A DNA stretch of 64,000 nucleotides. It comes from Hetaerina americana (lineage: Eukaryota; Arthropoda; Insecta; Odonata; Calopterygidae). A program made the position numbers and the translations under genes. This document shows positions 37,413-48,330 of the stretch, in pieces. Below the pieces are notes generated by a model. That model was given only the letters and a program-made list of their open reading frames with translations. It was not told the origin of the DNA and made no database searches. The stretch spans positions 1,004,501 through 1,068,500 of the forward strand of contig JAKTNV010000009.1 of NCBI GenBank assembly GCA_022747635.1, read 5' to 3'. How positions within the stretch are numbered: the first letter of the stretch is position 1; every line of letters begins with the position of its first letter.

Positions 37413-38949
37413 ACGAGTATGCGCTTCCACAATCTCTCATTGATTAAAGTTCGATATTAAGTTCTCCACACGTCCGAGGCATTCACGTTCTTGAAAGTGG
37501 AGAGAGACGACGGTCGGAAATGTTCAGGAAGCCTTAGGATAAAGTTGGTTATTTATCGCTTGAAGGGCATATCCTTAGATTCTAAAACTTAAGCGCTGCG
37601 AGACTGAAATAGGCTCTTTTTACCTCCATTAAGGTTCATTAAATGTTTCATAGAATGCAAAAAAGAAACCTTAGGATCTGCACTTTCGGTAGTTCATGAA
37701 GAAATCCGAAATATCATTGCAATCTATTCTCGATTTCATTTCACTTTGGGCTTTGTTTAGTTGGCAACGTTGGTTTTGCATAATTCACACTCGGCGTCGA
37801 CGCGATGGTTACCGACCGCTGGCATTATTTTGATAGAAATCCTTCGGTTCTTATAGTATCTGATATGCTGAATGGAATGTGGACTGCCACGATCGTACGA
37901 TGCAAATTCCTATAAAATTGATTGGGTGTGCGGCATGTCTTTGAAGTTTCTATTGAAATCATTTGTTTCATCGGCGTTCGACATTTTCCACGTGAAACAA
38001 TCCGAGTTGGAAAGGGTTTCGAACAATCGCGACGTAAAGAGAAATGGCATATATTAAAGATACGGATGTAATTCTTGGTCTCTGCCGGACAAAACTCAAG
38101 CCAAAGCGATTAACATTTAAAATTAATATCTTGAATGCAACGATTGAACAACATTTTAAATTTACTCAGGAGTGACGACGGTCTAAAGCCGGGCATTTTG
38201 TTTGTTCACCACAGCGGTTACCATAAAAGGGATTGTATGGGTTAAATATTTGTAGACATAGAGTGTAATATTAATTTAAAATATGGTAATCTCTTCCTGA
38301 CCAATAATTCGCTGCGAGCGTGCGTTGAAATTACTTTCTCTTAAAAGATAATTTTTCCATTCTTCGTGCAGCACTAGAAGTCTTTTAGCCGCTGACGAAT
38401 TAAATAAGATATCGAGCTTCGTACCTTACTTTCACGGCGTTCACCCACACGCATCTAACCTTCAACTTCTGTCGTCGATAATGGGATGAGGGGAGTTGAC
38501 TTCGTTTTATTGCACGGTTTTATTCAAAAAGTGCCCTAGATAAATTATCAACCCGCTGACCCTAATTTTTAGCACATCATTTACCCATTCATCCTCCCAT
38601 TTACTCAGTTTTTTCAGTCAAAAATATAAAAATACCACCCAGATCTGCTCCTGGTGCCTATTTTGAACGTGCCTTTTTGGAGTATTTTTCAAGAGTTTTG
38701 CAGAAACAAGCAATAACGTACGCACTCACGAATTTATGCGCACTATAAAATACACATTTGCATGGCTAATTTTTCTTGAAAACTGAATACTATTTTATAC
38801 GTAGTGTCCTCCTCGGGAAATAAATGACTTTTCTCTAAAGACACGCGGTCTGCTTAGTGCTGCTTGAGGACGATTTTGTCGAATACTCACCTCCACGTCA
38901 TTGCAACCGACAAAAACACTACTTGATACTTGGAAGACTCCCCAAGCTC
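37413..38949. other. Unannotated stretch
   Basis: No gene or repeat recognised. Confidence 0.45.
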
Positions 38950-39083
38950 GCCCAATAATAATAATAATAGTAATAGTTCGAGTAAAATTGGGCAATTTAT
39001 TGTTTCAATTTCAGTTTTTTGGGGTGTCTTATTTTTAAACCCCCAATACAATTTCGTTAATTTTACAAAATACAAAATATGAG

Positions 39084-42000
39084 TTACATGCCATTCCTTT
39101 CCGTTGCTCTCCCCGTTCTTACTTTATCTTTTGTTGATAAATCTTTCCAATATGTTCCTAATCGGTTCCTTGTGTAGATATTTCCCGATTTGTTGGACGT
39201 TATGCAAATATCCAAGGATATCTTGCAGCTCGCGTCTTTCCTTGGCATAAATTGGGCAATAAAGGACTCTTGTGTATTGCCGTGTCTTCCTCCATCATGC
39301 ATTCACACGTCCCCTCCTTTTTTTTCCCTATTTTCTTGAGGTAAGGCCTAAACTCCCCGTGTCCCGTTAAAAGTTGTGTAATACCTTTGTAAGCTTTAAA
39401 GTTCATCTTCATTCTTTCCTTCACGCTAGGCAAAAATTGTCTGGTTGTTTTCCCCTCTTCTTAAGTTTCCCATTCCCGTTCCCACATATCCAGGAAATAC
39501 GCTCTTATAAAATTCCTGTTCCTGCTCCATTTCTCAGTTGGAGACAAAGCTACATCTCCCAGAGTAGCCTCTTCCATCTGCTGCATCCGTACCTTGATTC
39601 TTCTTTCCTCTATTGAGAACGTTGTCGGCCGTATCCCAGTTATTATTTGTAGAGCTTCATTACAGACAGTATTGCAGCTCCCGGATATTGCAATTAGGCA
39701 AGATCTTTGGGCCTCCTCCAGTTTTCTCCGGATTCTGCTGTAATTGAGTCTCTCTCCCCACACCTAGCAGCCGTATGCCAATATTGGGATTGTGACTCCG
39801 TTGTATATAGTTCTTAAGCTATTTGTGGTGATACCAAATCTGTTTCTACACCGCCTTCTTAAGCAGTTAAATATTTTCTTGACCTTGCCTGCTGCGTAAT
39901 CTGCTTGTTCTTGGAATGTTAGTCTATCGTCGAATTCAATGTCCAGGTATCTGAATGTGGAGGATCTTTTGATGTTTTGACCATAGATTTTTATAGTTGG
40001 GTTTCGTGACATTTTTTTCCCAAATACGACGTACTTAGTCTTGTTCACAGACATTTTTAATTTCACTTTCATACTCCATGACTCCACTATATGGCAACAT
40101 TCTTTTGCGAGTTTTTCTATTTCTCTCCTGGAATTTGCAGGCATTGTGATCACGTCATCAGCGTAGGCTGTCCATCTGCAGTTTCCAGGAAGGGGTTGAT
40201 TCAGCAAATCGTTCATGGAGATGTTCCAAAAAAAAGGACCGAGTATGGATCCCTGTGGTGCCCCTTTTGTAATGTTCTTTTCAACTTCCAGATTATTTAG
40301 TTGTATTTTGGTTGTTCTATTCAAGAAATAATTTTTAATAAGTTTTACTATTGGTCCTGGGATTTTATAACTTTTGAGCTGGTTTATGCAATGGGGCCAC
40401 CACAATGAATCGAATGCTGCTTCGTAATCTATGAATAAGGCCACCTTATACTTATATTTAGGATTTTTGATTTCTTGCAGCAGTTTAATTGCCACGGCTG
40501 CGGTGGATCCGCCTCATCGAAATCCAAATTGGCTTATGTGGAGTAGATCCTCCTCACCAACTGCTTCTTCAATTTTCATTTTGATGATTCTTTCGAACAT
40601 TTTCCCCATTTCGGGTAGTAGTGTTATGGGTCTGTATGCCTTAGGATCAGGGGGGTCTTTTTCCTTAGATTTCAAGATGGTGCATAGGACACCCTTTTTC
40701 TATGCCGCAGGGAAGTACTTGTTTCTGCAACAGTCCTGTAGCAATCTAGTTAAATAGTTGAGGATAACCGGCTCGGCTGCTTTAATCAATTAGGCGTTTA
40801 CGAGTATGCCATCAATGCCTGAGGCCTTTTTCATTTTCATCTCTTTAATCGCGGTTCTCACTTCCTCAAACGTGATGTCTATCTCCGTACTTTGCAGGCA
40901 AGGGAGGTTAGCCTCACTCCTAATTACTTTTGGTTCTTCAGTTTCATTTTCTGCTGTGCCATTTGGTACTAGCGTGTTGATGACGTTGGAAATGGTTTCT
41001 TCCAGGAATAGAAGCTCCCCTCTGGCGTTGGTTGGTCTTAGCTGAGTATGCTGGTAGGGTTTTAAATTTTTCCCTCGCGATTTTATATATTAACCCCCAG
41101 GGGTTTTCCTCAATATTTGACCTCGAGAATTTCTCCCAGCTTTTTTCCTTGCTTTTTTGCACTTGTAGATCATAGTTCTCCTTTGCCTCAAAGTATCTTC
41201 TTTTGTTGATGGTACGTTCTTCGTGGCTAATGCTTTTCTGGTAAGTTCTCCGTGGGTTTCTACAATTTATCTTAAGCCTATGAAGTTTCTCATTCCACCA
41301 CACTGTTTCGTTTCGTCGTGTTCTGGTCAGAGGGATCGAGGCCCGAGCGGAACCTTGCAGCGCCTCCGTAAGTGATCTAACTCGAGCATCGATTTTGTTA
41401 TTGCTTGGATTCCATGGCAACAGTTCACATTCGTACCAGGTGTTCTTTGAAAATATCTCCATAAATGTTCTCCAGTTTGCTGCACCGATATTAAATCTTC
41501 TTTGATGACAGCGTTCATTTTCTGTAGTCATGCCAATCTGGTATGTGACTAATTTGTGATCGCTGATGGATAGTTCGGTATGAACCTCCCATCTGTACTC
41601 GTCTCGTATTAATGCCGAGTTACTGATGGTTAGGTCTATATCTGAGCAGCCTATTGTCGAACTAAACGTGTACGGTTGCCTCAGTTCGTTTAATATATAC
41701 AGATCTTCGGAAGCTATAAAGTCCTCCAATGCCCTGCCTTGGTCATTGGTTTCCTTACTAAACCATATTTCCTTCTTTGCGTTAGAGTCAATTGCTACTA
41801 GTATCCTTTTATTTTTGAATTTATGTATCAGGCTCTTTAATTCTGTGATGTATTCTTGGATGTCCTCCAATGGTGGCATATATCCGGAAATCAGTATCAA
41901 TGGTTTCCTATCAGCCCGAATTTCTGCAGCTGCGAAGTGGTTTGTTGTGCAGTGCTCAAAACTCAAGAAATCATAATTTTTGTTGAAGACCATGATACTT

Positions 42001-42200
42001 GGAACTAATTTTTCTTTGGCATTTGCTGGTGTAATGCGCGTTTGTACTCCGAATCGCGGGATTTCCCATTTTCTTTCATGACTTTTGCTGTACACATATG
42101 GTTCCTGCGTCAATATAATATCTAGCCCAAGATCCGTTGCTATTTTTCTCAATTCATTAGTATTAACCTTTGCCCGTTGAAGGTTGATTTGCCCTATTTT
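39084..42200 (-). pseudogene. ORF2 (endonuclease-RT) of R1/Jockey-type LINE
   Basis: A 402-codon open stretch (42,152-40,944) carries the APE-type endonuclease: INLQRAKVNTNEL, ILTQEPYVYS, ILISGYMPPL, VAIDSNAKKEIW, CSDIDLTISNS, LSISDHKLVTYQIG. After a frameshift at about 40,950 the RT follows: ALFIDYEAAFDSLW (motif A), KGAPQGSILGP, TAYADDVITM (catalytic YADD). A TAG at about 39,764 interrupts YGC-VWGERL. The C-terminal domain has GITQLLTGHGEFRPYL and a degenerate Cys/His finger (CECMMEEDTAIH). The start codon is unclear because the frame is open up to the ORF1 stop region. It nicks target DNA and copies the element RNA there. Confidence 0.85.
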
Positions 42201-42202
42201 TA

Positions 42203-43332
42203 TGATGTGGTTTTAGACCCCATAATCGATCAGCTCTACGATTCGTTCTAGTGCCTTCTTTAGACAAGGGCATTTCTTGTCACTGGCTTTGTGGCTACAA
42301 TCTTTTATGCCTGCTTTCTTATAATTCATACAGCAGGGCGGTTTTTCTACAGAGCCGCATTTCCTGGAATCATGGTTTTTGGATCAATGGTCACAAACAT
42401 CCTGGTCTGCATAGCACTTTTTGGCAGTTTGCCCGAACTTTTGGCACTTGAAGCACCTCGTTGCTACAATGAAGTCCTTCACTCTATATGAGCTAAACTC
42501 AATGAAAGCCCTTTCTCTATTTAACAACTTCTTTCTGCTATTGGGGTCTACCTCGATTACCCAGTTTGCTGTTTGTTCATCTCTTTTCCCAAATTTAAAC
42601 AATGCTTTCACGTGGCTACCTGCAGATAGGTCATTTTGGTTCTTCAAAGATTCCTCAAGATCCGCTGGTGTTATGTTTGATTTAACCGCATATAATGCTA
42701 TTCTAGGGAGAACCTTAACTGGTTTCCTTATCAGTAAGTTATTATCGGCAAATCCTTTACCATTCTTCAGTTTCTCTTCGATATCTTTGTTTTCGGACTC
42801 AATTTTTGTGGCTTTGTTCTTCGTCCTAGTGATTCCTTTGATTTTAATGCCATGCTTTTTTGGGGTTTAATATTTTTAGTTCCTTCATCTTCGTGTCGTC
42901 ACTTGTTTCTTCCTCCACTCATTCCCCTGGGGTTATTACTACAGTGTACGTTTTGTTTGCCTTCTTGCTCCCTATTGGAGACATCTCGCTCATCTTGCTA
43001 TGAATGGAAGCGATTTCAGCGAAAGATGAGCCCACTGCAGGTTTCGAACAGGAGAGCTTCAACTCTTCTCTAACTATATGTCTTATTATTTTTACATTTA
43101 CATCATTGTTTTCGGACTTGGCCTCTAGTTTTCCTAGAGCCCTATTATGACTATTTATTAGTGCCATGAACAAGTCCTCCAACTTCTTGATTTCGACTGT
43201 GATTCCGCCTTTTTTTAACGCCGATATTTTTTCACTGCCCACAAGACGACGCACGGCGTCACTTGCTACACTAAACTGGCTTGCTAAAGAACTGAGGTCT
43301 GCCTCTCCATGAAATGCGTCAGTCTCTGCCAT
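42203..43332 (-). pseudogene. ORF1 (gag-like) of R1/Jockey-type LINE
   Basis: Encodes the RNA-binding protein that coats LINE RNA. The N-terminus is MAETDAFHGEADLSSLASQF followed by a helical region. After a break near 42,850-42,920, the C-terminal part holds a zinc knuckle CFKCQKFGQTAKKC (His replaced by Gln) and further Cys/His residues (SRKCGSVEKPPCC, DCSHKASDKKCPC). It ends at TAA about 42,215, just before ORF2, in the compact arrangement of R1/Jockey LINEs. At least one stop or frameshift is present (TGA after VCDH at about 42,384). Confidence 0.75.
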
Positions 43333-43340
43333 TGCTGCGT

Positions 43341-45379
43341 TTGATTAGCACTGCACTAAGTGATACTCAATCCCATTTATTCCATACCCAATGTTTAAAG
43401 ATGATTCAAACGCTCGTTGATATGATAATGGGCGCTTCAATTAGACCTAGGGTTCCAATTTCCGGAAAAAAAACAGTCCGATTTGCCCCAGTATTATGTA
43501 CAATAAATGTAGTGCTATAAAATGTCTGGCATTTCAGGTATACCCTACGTTTTCTGGTTACAGGATGAATGCCAACAATCAAAGAATATAAAGAAAATCT
43601 TACCCAACAAGGATGTTCAGAACATCCCCCAATAATAAGTCATTCGCACCGCAAGTATATGTCGCCAGTAGAATTTCAAAGGAAATGCCGTGTCTTTGAT
43701 ACATAAGAGATGAAGCGAATTCGCCATGGACCGCTTGCCTATAAATCTTGCAGATATGTTAATTTGCGATGACAGAATGCACGCGACGTCATATGGAGAC
43801 GGAGAGGCCAAAGGTTAATGTCACAAGGTCGGCGCCACAGACGTATACATCCATAAATAACCATGCGAGGCCTTTTTTTTCGGGTTGTGGGCAGAATATG
43901 AACAAACCTTTATTAAAAGGGGCTGTGTTAAAATTCTTAGCAAAGCGTAGAAATGTGCCGCCTATATCATTTACGGCTTTATTTAAACTCGTGAGTAACT
44001 TTTAATTCTTTCGAAATCCTGCAGAAATATGTCCAGATTTCTGCAAAATGTAGGATTATTTCCTGATAGATGAAGAAGTTGTCATTCGAATTACCAAATC
44101 GCTTTGCGACACAATCCGAATGCTGACAGTTCAGCGAAAGATAAAATTATAATAAAACCGCGGAAAAAATTAGTATTAAAATTTCCTTCAGCAAAATCAC
44201 GAAGTAACTTTCGTGATTAGGCTAACGCGATAATTATTATCGTACCTGTATACGCAAGTGTATTGAAGCCAAGAGAACAGACGCAACAGAACACTGGGGT
44301 TAATGCTTCATTAACTAACTGTTGATATTATTTTACTAACACGTAATGTATCAAACGAACGGACATGTGATGTGTGAACAGAATGATTTAATTAAGTCCG
44401 CTTTTCCAACGCATATGCTGAAAAAATTCCTCTCGGATCTGCGATCGGGTCAAGTCATCCCTCTCCGCCGACGTTTCGCCCATTGCCTCATGAGGGCTCC
44501 TGAATTACGTAAATCTCGCCAAAATTACCCGATTGCCTGAACTTTCCTCTGGAATCAGGTGTCCACCGACTGATCCGCTGAATGACCTTCGGTTATTCGT
44601 CTCCTGATTGGGCGCACGATGTTATCTGACTTCACGGCATCACTTCATACGCAATGATCGAAAGTTTAGAAGGCAATATCAAATAACAACCAATAAAGAT
44701 TGAAACCGAAGTCTCTCCGAGGAGTTTTAGAATTAAGATCTGGTGCTTTCTCGGCGTATATTCTTGATGAAGTTTTAGAATTTTTCATGTATGTGTTTTC
44801 ACTCTGAGTGAATGTATCTGTTGATGCCACTTTAGCAAAAGGATTTGCGGCTGAATTTTTATTGGCCGGACTTTTCAGCACTTACTTACTTCCGTAAAAA
44901 TATAAATATTAAACTTAGTCTATCAACAATGCTGCAATAATGTTTAACTCATAGTCAACGTTTGCGAAAGACAAGACAAAGAATAAATCGCGAACCGGAT
45001 TTTAACAACTACTTGCTGTCGAATCAAAGAAATGAAAATCCCTGGTATTGATTTATACATTTGTGTGCTTTTGTCAAAACTTGCAAGTAAAATAATAAAA
45101 TGCAATGGAAAAATTTCACAAAGCTAGTGAACAGAAAGTTTCACTAACGCAACGAGACTTTTAATGGTCCTCGAAAATCAAAAGACCAAAAGGTCTTTCG
45201 TTTGCTCCATTTCTATCTTAAATGCGGTCGGGCGACACGGCTCTTCGTAAATCGCTGTCGATCCGCTGGACCACAAGAGCGCCGTGGATGCGAGAGATGC
45301 CTCCACTCCCCTCCAAATGATGCGCCGAGACTCGAAATGAGCGCGGCCGCGGGGAATGGGAGTCCGTCGCTGGGCACTC
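43341..45379. other. Unannotated stretch
   Basis: No gene or repeat recognised in about 2 kb. Confidence 0.45.
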
Positions 45380-45560
45380 TCCAGCCCCGGTGGCGGCAAC
45401 GGGGTGACGGCCATGTCCGCCAACCCAAAGGCCCGAAGGTTCGATTCCCGCCTGAATGGGTTTTCCTCCATACATCCAAGACCTGGGTGTTCGTGACTGT
45501 GCCCATTGTCAATAATCCGATGTAAATGCCCACCTGGAATCCCGCTCCCTATCAACGGTC
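45380..45560 (+). repeat. SINE-like tRNA-derived repeat
   Basis: A-box-like TGGCGGCAACGGGG at 45,390 and B box AAGGTTCGATTCCCGCC at 45,437, followed by TGGGTTTTCCTCC and GACCTGGGTGTTCGTGACTG, which reads like a SINE body. No second copy in the window. Confidence 0.45.
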
Positions 45561-45994
45561 TCTCCTCTCCTTCCATGGCAACGACAGCGGACAGTAGAGG
45601 AATCCCACCTTTGCGTGTCTCGCATCTTTATAGTCTGCCCCGCTCTTAGACTTAGACTTTCGATAATTCCGAGACTCGAGGCAATCGACTACCGAGTGGA
45701 TCGCAGCGAATACAGTTCCGCGTCGCCATTACCTCAGTTCCTTGCAGACCTCTGCGAAAGAGGATATCCGACTTCATTGATGAGCCTCCCGTCCCTTCCT
45801 CTGTGCCACCGGTCGAAGGAAAAGATGTCGTCGGCCTGCTTAATGCGACACTCTGTACTAAATGTAAAAACCACACAGCTAAAAAATTGGCTATGTCGTT
45901 ATTCTAAGTTTTTCTCGCAAAATATACGGACATAAATAATTAATAATAGGAGGAAAATATGGAACGTCCCTCCATTAATATAAACGATGCTGCG

Positions 45995-46078
45995 TTTTTG
46001 GGGCATAAGTTGTCCAGAGGTGTTCAGTTCGACTAAGAAGCTGAATATTCCGGTTCGATTCCCAGGACCGCCAAAAAT
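45995..46078 (+). repeat. tRNA-like sequence
   Basis: B box CCGGTTCGATTCCCAGG at 46,050 and an A-box-like TAAGTTGTCCAGAGG about 45 bp upstream. Stems are poor, so it is a pseudo-tRNA or SINE head. Confidence 0.4.
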
Positions 46079-46689
46079 TGTGCTTCGGATTTTTCCGGAG
46101 CGAAATAAGAAGAACAATCCGACACCAAAAACTGTATTCTGACGAAGAAGGCAGGAGTGAGCACCGTCACCCTGAGCAACAAATGGGCAAGAAATTGCGA
46201 AGAATGCATGCAATGAGAGAAATCTGAGGAAAAAGAGAAGACAGGTAGAGCCTGTGGACAATGTGTCAATTAAGAGGCGAATGGCAACAAGAGGCAGTCA
46301 AGGAGAGGGAGTGCATATGGGAAGAGGGGCGGGCGAAGGGGGAGGGGGGGAGGAGAGGGGAGAGCGCGGTTGGGCCGGAGAGGGCTCGGATTGGGACAAG
46401 GGGAATGCATTTTGGAGGAGAGCATGGATGTCTTCTGTGAGAAGCATCGGAGGAAAAGTCGCAGATGGAAGATGGCGGGGGAGGGGGAGAGACACCTTAG
46501 GCGGAGCGAGATATATGAGAACGAAATGAAAGAGTGTACGAGCAACCCGGGAGCAGATATAAATAGCGGTCACGACCTGGTGCCCATGGGCAGCCGACTG
46601 GGGTGCGAGAATGAAAAAGAAAGTGAAATGGGAACCCGGAGGAAACACAGAAATACATGAAGAAACGCCAGCGAGAGAAAAATCAATGA
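46079..46689. other. Unannotated stretch
   Basis: Purine-rich from 46,300; may be the decayed 5' part of LINE-X, but no motif could be read. Confidence 0.35.
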
Positions 46690-47729
46690 GGCATTGAGGA
46701 GGAAATCATGAACGTAACCGAAGTGGCCGATAAGCAACTCATGAGTAAGGTGGTGAAATCAAAGCGGCTGTGGAAAGCAGCTCAAATAAGAAAACTTATG
46801 GAGGCAATCAGAAGATGGAAGGCTCGGAATGGAATACAATGGCAGAAGAATAACCCATCACCTCTTCAAAAAGCCGGGTAACAGAAGAAATAGCCAAAGG
46901 AGTGAGACAAGGGTGCAACCTCACACCAACACTCCCCAACGTATGTATAGAGGGGCAGCAATGAAAGAAGCCTAATAATTGGTCATCAAATGTGTGAATG
47001 GCGATGAATTGAACGTGATTCGGTTCGCGGGCCTAGAATATCTGGAAAATTCTTCAGAAAAGCGGCAGAAGCGGAAGTAAAAGTAATTCGCCGGTTTGGC
47101 GACATAAGGGTCTGGCCATGGGACCGCTACAAGCGCCCCATAGCATCCCAAGACGAGCAAGACACCCTTCCGGCAAAGAAGAAGCCAAGGCTGCTCTGAG
47201 CGGGAATAAATCAAACGACTGACAACGCAGAAGAATCCTTCCCGCCTTAGTAGCCTTGGAGGCTGGAAAGGCGCAGTGTAAGGGTTACGCAAGAGTCCTT
47301 GCAAGAAACTGCTCTAGATCGAGGTGGTGTCAAGAAGGCGAAAGGAGCCGCGATCAAGTCCGAATGCCACGGACCAAGTACATCGGGATGACAGGGAAAT
47401 CCTGGGGCGTGTGTGGAGGAGAGAAGCCGAGAGCGGATTTCACGATTGGAGGAGGGAAACTAGATCAAGTGGAACAATCCTTCGCCTGCATACTTTTGGG
47501 CAGCAGCAGCGTGATTAGGGATGGAAGGTGTTCAAGCGACATCGGTCGAAACTTAGCTAAGAAGGCGCTCATGGGAAAGTACTCTCCTCGGAGACGTGGC
47601 AAACAAGGAAGCGGCTCGTTCAAACTTCTGAGAGAAGACTCTACGGATCGGATACGTGGAACATTGGAAAAGTGGACGAGCGGAGAACCGAAGCGGCCCT
47701 TGAGAAAATGTGCTGAAGAGGAGAATGGG
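46690..47729 (+). mobile_element. LINE-X copy A, part 1
   Basis: Broken frames give TEEIAKGVRQGCNLTPTL (RT motif around 46,890-46,950), CVNGDELNVIRFAG (degenerate palm region), DFTIGGGKLDQVEQ, GRCSSDIGRNLAKKALMGKY and KWTSGEPKRPL. This is the same RT-to-tail order as the RTE-like LINE but clearly a different family. About 285 bp at 47,031-47,315 are absent from copy B at 59.3 kb. The palm has lost the DD. SINE-A interrupts the tail at 47,730. Confidence 0.7.
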
Positions 47730-48037
47730 GGGATCGAGATGGTGCGGGGGCTAACGTGCTGGCTTCCCACCCAGAGGGCGCGGGTTCAAATCCCGGCGGT
47801 TTTGAATATTTTTCAGTGGTATCTCGATCCCTACTTCAGGTGCTTTGTGGAGGGCACTTTGAGTGAGTACGCCGTCCGTCGGATGGGACGTTAAACTGAG
47901 GACCCCTTGGCGCCTTTCGTAAAGAGTAGGCAAATGCCGACGCCGGGTTTCTCTCCACCCTTCATCCTTTCCTATCCATCCCCTATGGCGCAAATAACCT
48001 CAGTTGTCGGTCGCCTCCCCTAAATACTACTACTACT
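47730..48037 (+). mobile_element. SINE-A, full copy nested in LINE-X
   Basis: Begins GGGATCGAGATGGTGCGGGG, with A-box-like GGGGCTAACGTGCTGG, B box GGGTTCAAATCCCGG and (TAC)n tail. Flanked by AGGAGAATGG at 47,720-47,729 and 48,038-48,047. LINE-X continues on the far side. Confidence 0.9.
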
Positions 48038-48330
48038 AGGAGAATGGTGAAGATTAAATGGGCGGGTGAAGGGAGCAACGAGGGATAATATGGACGTGCA
48101 AAATAGGAAAAGACTCTATGGAGACTAGACTACGGCTAGAAATGAACTAGTTGGAGGCTAGAAACGCAATAGCAGAGCAAAATGAAGGGAAGATGCCGCT
48201 TGTAAGACCAAGTGAGAAATGAATGGGATAAATCGAAGTCGCAGAACAGAGAGGTTATTGGGAGGTGATTGAATCGACAACGAGTGGAGGATGGTTGCAG
48301 TGAATAATCCTCAGGATGGAAATTCTGATG
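48038..48330 (+). mobile_element. LINE-X copy A, part 2
   Basis: Resumes after the SINE with RMVKIKWAGEGSNE, the counterpart of RMEKVKWTEKKTNEE in the RTE-like tail, followed by decayed sequence. The 3' end could not be fixed. Confidence 0.55.

Larger units (their letters stand above)
38950..43340 (-). mobile_element. R1/Jockey-type LINE, near-complete
   Basis: About 4.4 kb on the minus strand with both ORFs, UTR-like ends and a (TTA)n-like 3' tail at 38,955-38,975. ORF1 and ORF2 are described separately. It is the longest single element in the window and is only lightly broken, so it is younger than the CR1-like fragments. R1-clade placement rests on the endonuclease start (ILTQEPYVY) and the Cys-rich C-terminus. 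Confidence 0.85.
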
